A DNA stretch of 64,000 nt from Phytoactinopolyspora halophila (GTDB lineage Bacteria; Actinomycetota; Actinomycetes; Jiangellales; Jiangellaceae): positions 62,001-126,000 of the forward strand of contig NZ_QMIG01000005.1 in the NCBI RefSeq assembly GCF_003287285.1. The letters run 5' to 3'. Of this stretch, positions 61,651-64,000 are shown piece after piece. Each line of letters opens with the position of its first letter. Position 1 is the first letter of the stretch. A program made the translations under genes and the position numbers. The notes beneath the pieces are model-generated. The model did not search any database and had not been told where the DNA came from. It worked only from the letters and a program-made list of their open reading frames with translations.

Positions 61651-64000
61651 GTGGTGACGATGCAGGACGCGCTACTGGCGCTGACCAAGTACTGGACGGA
61701 CCGGGGCTGCATGATGGCGCAGCCGTTCAACACCGAGGTCGGTGCAGGGACGATGAACCCGGCCACCATCCTCCGGGTGCTCGGGCCCGAGCCGTGGCGA
61801 GTCGCCTACGTCGAGCCCAGCGTCCGGCCCGACGACGCCCGGTACGGGGAGAACCCGAACCGGATGCAGATGCACACCCAGTTCCAGGTCATCCTGAAGC
61901 CGGATCCGGGCAATCCCCAGGAGATCTACCTGGCCAGCCTCGAAGCACTGGGGATCGACGTGCGCGCGCACGACATCCGGTTCGTCGAGGACAACTGGGC
62001 CTCGCCCGCGCTGGGAGCCTGGGGCCTGGGTTGGGAAGTTTGGCTCGACGGTCTGGAGATCACCCAGTTCACGTATTTCCAGCAGGCTGGTGGGATCAGC
62101 CTCGATCCGGTCTCGGTAGAGATCACATACGGGATAGAGCGCATCCTCATGGCGCTTCAGGGTGTGACCCACTTCAACGACATCGCCTATGCCCCGGGCG
62201 TCTCTTACGGCGAGGTGTTCGGCCAGTCCGAATACGAGATGTCGCGTTACTACCTTGACGACGCCGACATCGACGCGAACCGGTCCCTGTTCGAGACCTA
62301 TGCCGCCGAGGCCGAGCGCATGATCGCGCAGCGCCTTCCGGTACCAGCTCACAGCTATGTGCTGAAGTGCTCGCACGTTTTCAACGTGCTCGATGCGCGT
62401 GGAGCGATCAGCACGACGGAACGTGCGCAGGCGTTCGCCCGGATGCGCGGCCTGGCACGCGAGGTGGCCAGCCTGTGGATGGCCCGGCGCGAGGAGCTGG
62501 GGCATCCCCTGGGCACGGGTGTGCCGTCCGCACCGGCCGAGCTGCTGCTGCCCGAGGTGACCGAGGCGCCACTCGCGGCGCCGGACGAACCGGCGTCGCT
62601 GCTGTTCGAGATCGGCACCGAGGAGATGCCACCGGCCGAGGTCACCAAAACGGTCGAGGCCGTGCGTTCGGGTGTGACTGACAAGCTTGCCGCGACACGG
62701 CTGGGCCACGGCGAGATCAATGTCTACGGCACGCCGCGCCGCGTCGTCGTGACGATCGACGACGTCCAGCCCCGCGAGCCGGATGCCGAACGGACCGTCA
62801 AGGGCCCGAAAGTCAGCGCCGCCTACGACGAGACGGGCGAGCCCACCAAGGCGCTACTCGGGTTCGCGCGGAGCAATGGTGTGGAGCTCGAGCAGCTCGG
62901 CACAGCCTGGTTCGGCCAGAACGAACACGTCGTTCTGACGGTCACCGACATCGGGCGCGCCGCGCCGGATGTCCTGTCCGGCCTGCTTGCAGACGTCGTA
63001 TCCGGGCTCCGGTCGGACAAGAACATGCGGTGGAGCGACCCGTCGTTGTCGTTCACCCGGCCGATCCGATGGCTGACAGCGCTGCTCGGCGAGTCCGTGG
63101 TGCCGGTGCGGGTCTCCGCGCTGACCAGCAACCGGAACACGCGCGTTCACCGCACCGCGGAGCAACCGGAGGTCGCGGTGCCGTCGGCGGACGGTCATCT
63201 GCAGTTCCTGGCCAGTCACGGTATCGTCGCCGATCCCGCGCGTCGCCGTGCCGAGATCGTCGAGACGGCCCAGCAGCTCGCCGAGAAGGCCGGCGGCGAG
63301 ATCGACGTCGACGCCGAGTCCGATCTGATCGATGAGGTCACCAACCTCGTCGAACAGCCGCACGCGTTGCTCGGCTCGTTTGACCCCGCCTACCTCGAAC
63401 TGCCCGAGCAGGTGCTGACGACGGTGATGCGCAAGCACCAGCGGTACCTTCCGGTGCGCCGTCCCGACGGCACCTTGCTGCCGAACTTCGTCGCCGTGGC
63501 CAATGGCGAGATTGACGAAGGGTTGGTGCGCACCGGTAACGAGGCGGTGTTGCGCGCGCGCTACGAGGACGCGTCCTTCTTCTGGCGTGCGGACCTGGGT
63601 GTGGCACCGGAGGAGTTCCGTTCCCGGCTGACCCAGCTCACCTTCGAGGAACGGATCGGCTCCATGGCCGAACGTGCGGACCGGATCGCCTCCGTCGCCG
63701 TCGACTTGAGCTCGCACCTGACGATGGAATCCGGCGACCGGGAGACGCTGAACCGGGCGGCGGCGTTGGCGAAGTTCGACCTGGCCTCCCACATGGTCGT
63801 CGAGCTGCCCAGCCTGGCCGGGGTCATGGCCAGGGAGTACGCGGCCCGCGCTGGGGAGACCGAGGCGGTGGCCCAGGGGCTTTACGACATGGAGCTGCCG
63901 CGGCACACGAGCGACTCGCTGCCCGTGACGTTGCCGGGTGCACTGCTGGCACTGGCCGAACGGTTCGACCTGCTGATGGCACTGTTCGCGCTGGGTGCGA
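61651..64000 (+). CDS. glyQS: Glycyl-tRNA synthetase, fused alpha-beta form (3' end outside window)
   Basis: The alpha part (residues 1-300) is GlyQ-like: [40 protein letters not shown] and [20 protein letters not shown]. After a linker the beta part begins with [15 protein letters not shown] and continues with [18 protein letters not shown]. It is one chain, unlike the separate glyQ and glyS of most bacteria, and unlike the eukaryote-type GlyRS of many actinobacteria. The start is one of GTG 61651, GTG 61654 or ATG 61660. The frame is open to the window end. Confidence 0.93.
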   Translation, partial: MVTMQDALLALTKYWTDRGCMMAQPFNTEVGAGTMNPATILRVLGPEPWRVAYVEPSVRPDDARYGENPNRMQMHTQFQVILKPDPGNPQEIYLASLEALGIDVRAHDIRFVEDNWASPALGAWGLGWEVWLDGLEITQFTYFQQAGGISLDPVSVEITYGIERILMALQGVTHFNDIAYAPGVSYGEVFGQSEYEMSRYYLDDADIDANRSLFETYAAEAERMIAQRLPVPAHSYVLKCSHVFNVLDARGAISTTERAQAFARMRGLAREVASLWMARREELGHPLGTGVPSAPAELLLPEVTEAPLAAPDEPASLLFEIGTEEMPPAEVTKTVEAVRSGVTDKLAATRLGHGEINVYGTPRRVVVTIDDVQPREPDAERTVKGPKVSAAYDETGEPTKALLGFARSNGVELEQLGTAWFGQNEHVVLTVTDIGRAAPDVLSGLLADVVSGLRSDKNMRWSDPSLSFTRPIRWLTALLGESVVPVRVSALTSNRNTRVHRTAEQPEVAVPSADGHLQFLASHGIVADPARRRAEIVETAQQLAEKAGGEIDVDAESDLIDEVTNLVEQPHALLGSFDPAYLELPEQVLTTVMRKHQRYLPVRRPDGTLLPNFVAVANGEIDEGLVRTGNEAVLRARYEDASFFWRADLGVAPEEFRSRLTQLTFEERIGSMAERADRIASVAVDLSSHLTMESGDRETLNRAAALAKFDLASHMVVELPSLAGVMAREYAARAGETEAVAQGLYDMELPRHTSDSLPVTLPGALLALAERFDLLMALFALGA

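Overview
The window is high-GC DNA with actinobacterial gene content: a FasR-linked fabD-fabH-acpP-fabF operon, single-chain AceE, DUF3145 and DUF3052 proteins, a RNase H/phosphatase fusion and frequent GTG starts. The order of core genes resembles the Mycobacterium tuberculosis Rv2228c-Rv2247 neighbourhood (recalled synteny, not searched). A Jiangellales-like or related filamentous actinobacterium is plausible, but the genus cannot be fixed by eye.

Core left arm (1-19.5 kb): 3' part of malate synthase, a 57-bp tandem repeat, a MmyB-type regulator divergent from an aldo/keto reductase, a serine hydrolase, an M3 peptidase and DUF3145. Then comes the fatty-acid synthase operon (minus strand: fasR, fabD, fabH, acpP, fabF). 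A C-terminal scrap of a carboxylase beta subunit lies where accD6 sits in mycobacteria. Next are a membrane protein, pirin, aceE, DUF3052, an AhpE-like peroxiredoxin, a zinc-ribbon protein and tRNA-Val(UAC).

Integrated element (about 19.5-37.8 kb): a 25-bp direct repeat of the tRNA-Val 3' end recurs at 37,814-37,838, next to a tyrosine integrase. Between the two copies are a Phd/VapC module, a co-directional set of four genes that looks like a defence cluster (OLD-like ATPase/TOPRIM, coiled-coil TIR protein, a GPGGG-octapeptide-repeat protein coupled to the TIR gene, and a large YobI/KAP-type NTPase), a MobF relaxase-helicase, further toxin-antitoxin pieces, and a four-gene GntR/DUF6907 operon with a 46-aa leading protein. 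No FtsK/VirB4-type transfer ATPase is visible, so it looks mobilizable rather than self-transmissible.

Scrambled accessory zone (37.9-45 kb): cupin/ArsR pair, then an inverted, decayed second copy of an element segment (TA module, HTH gene, monooxygenase). It is split by about 3.1 kb that is flanked by imperfect direct repeats. PadR/GyrI-like and MarR/hydrolase pairs with clear palindromic operators follow.

Right arm (46-64 kb): HesB-like protein, SDR, M20 amidohydrolase, an ECF sigma factor coupled to a membrane beta-propeller protein, STAS protein, the Nif3/zinc-ribbon/RNase H-phosphatase block, a winged-helix protein, a copper-export locus with two CsoR-like boxes upstream of copA, a DUF559/AbiEi-like protein, YaaA, and the 5' part of a fused alpha-beta glycyl-tRNA synthetase. 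Three related hairpins lie at 3' ends of genes in the core parts and probably serve as terminators.
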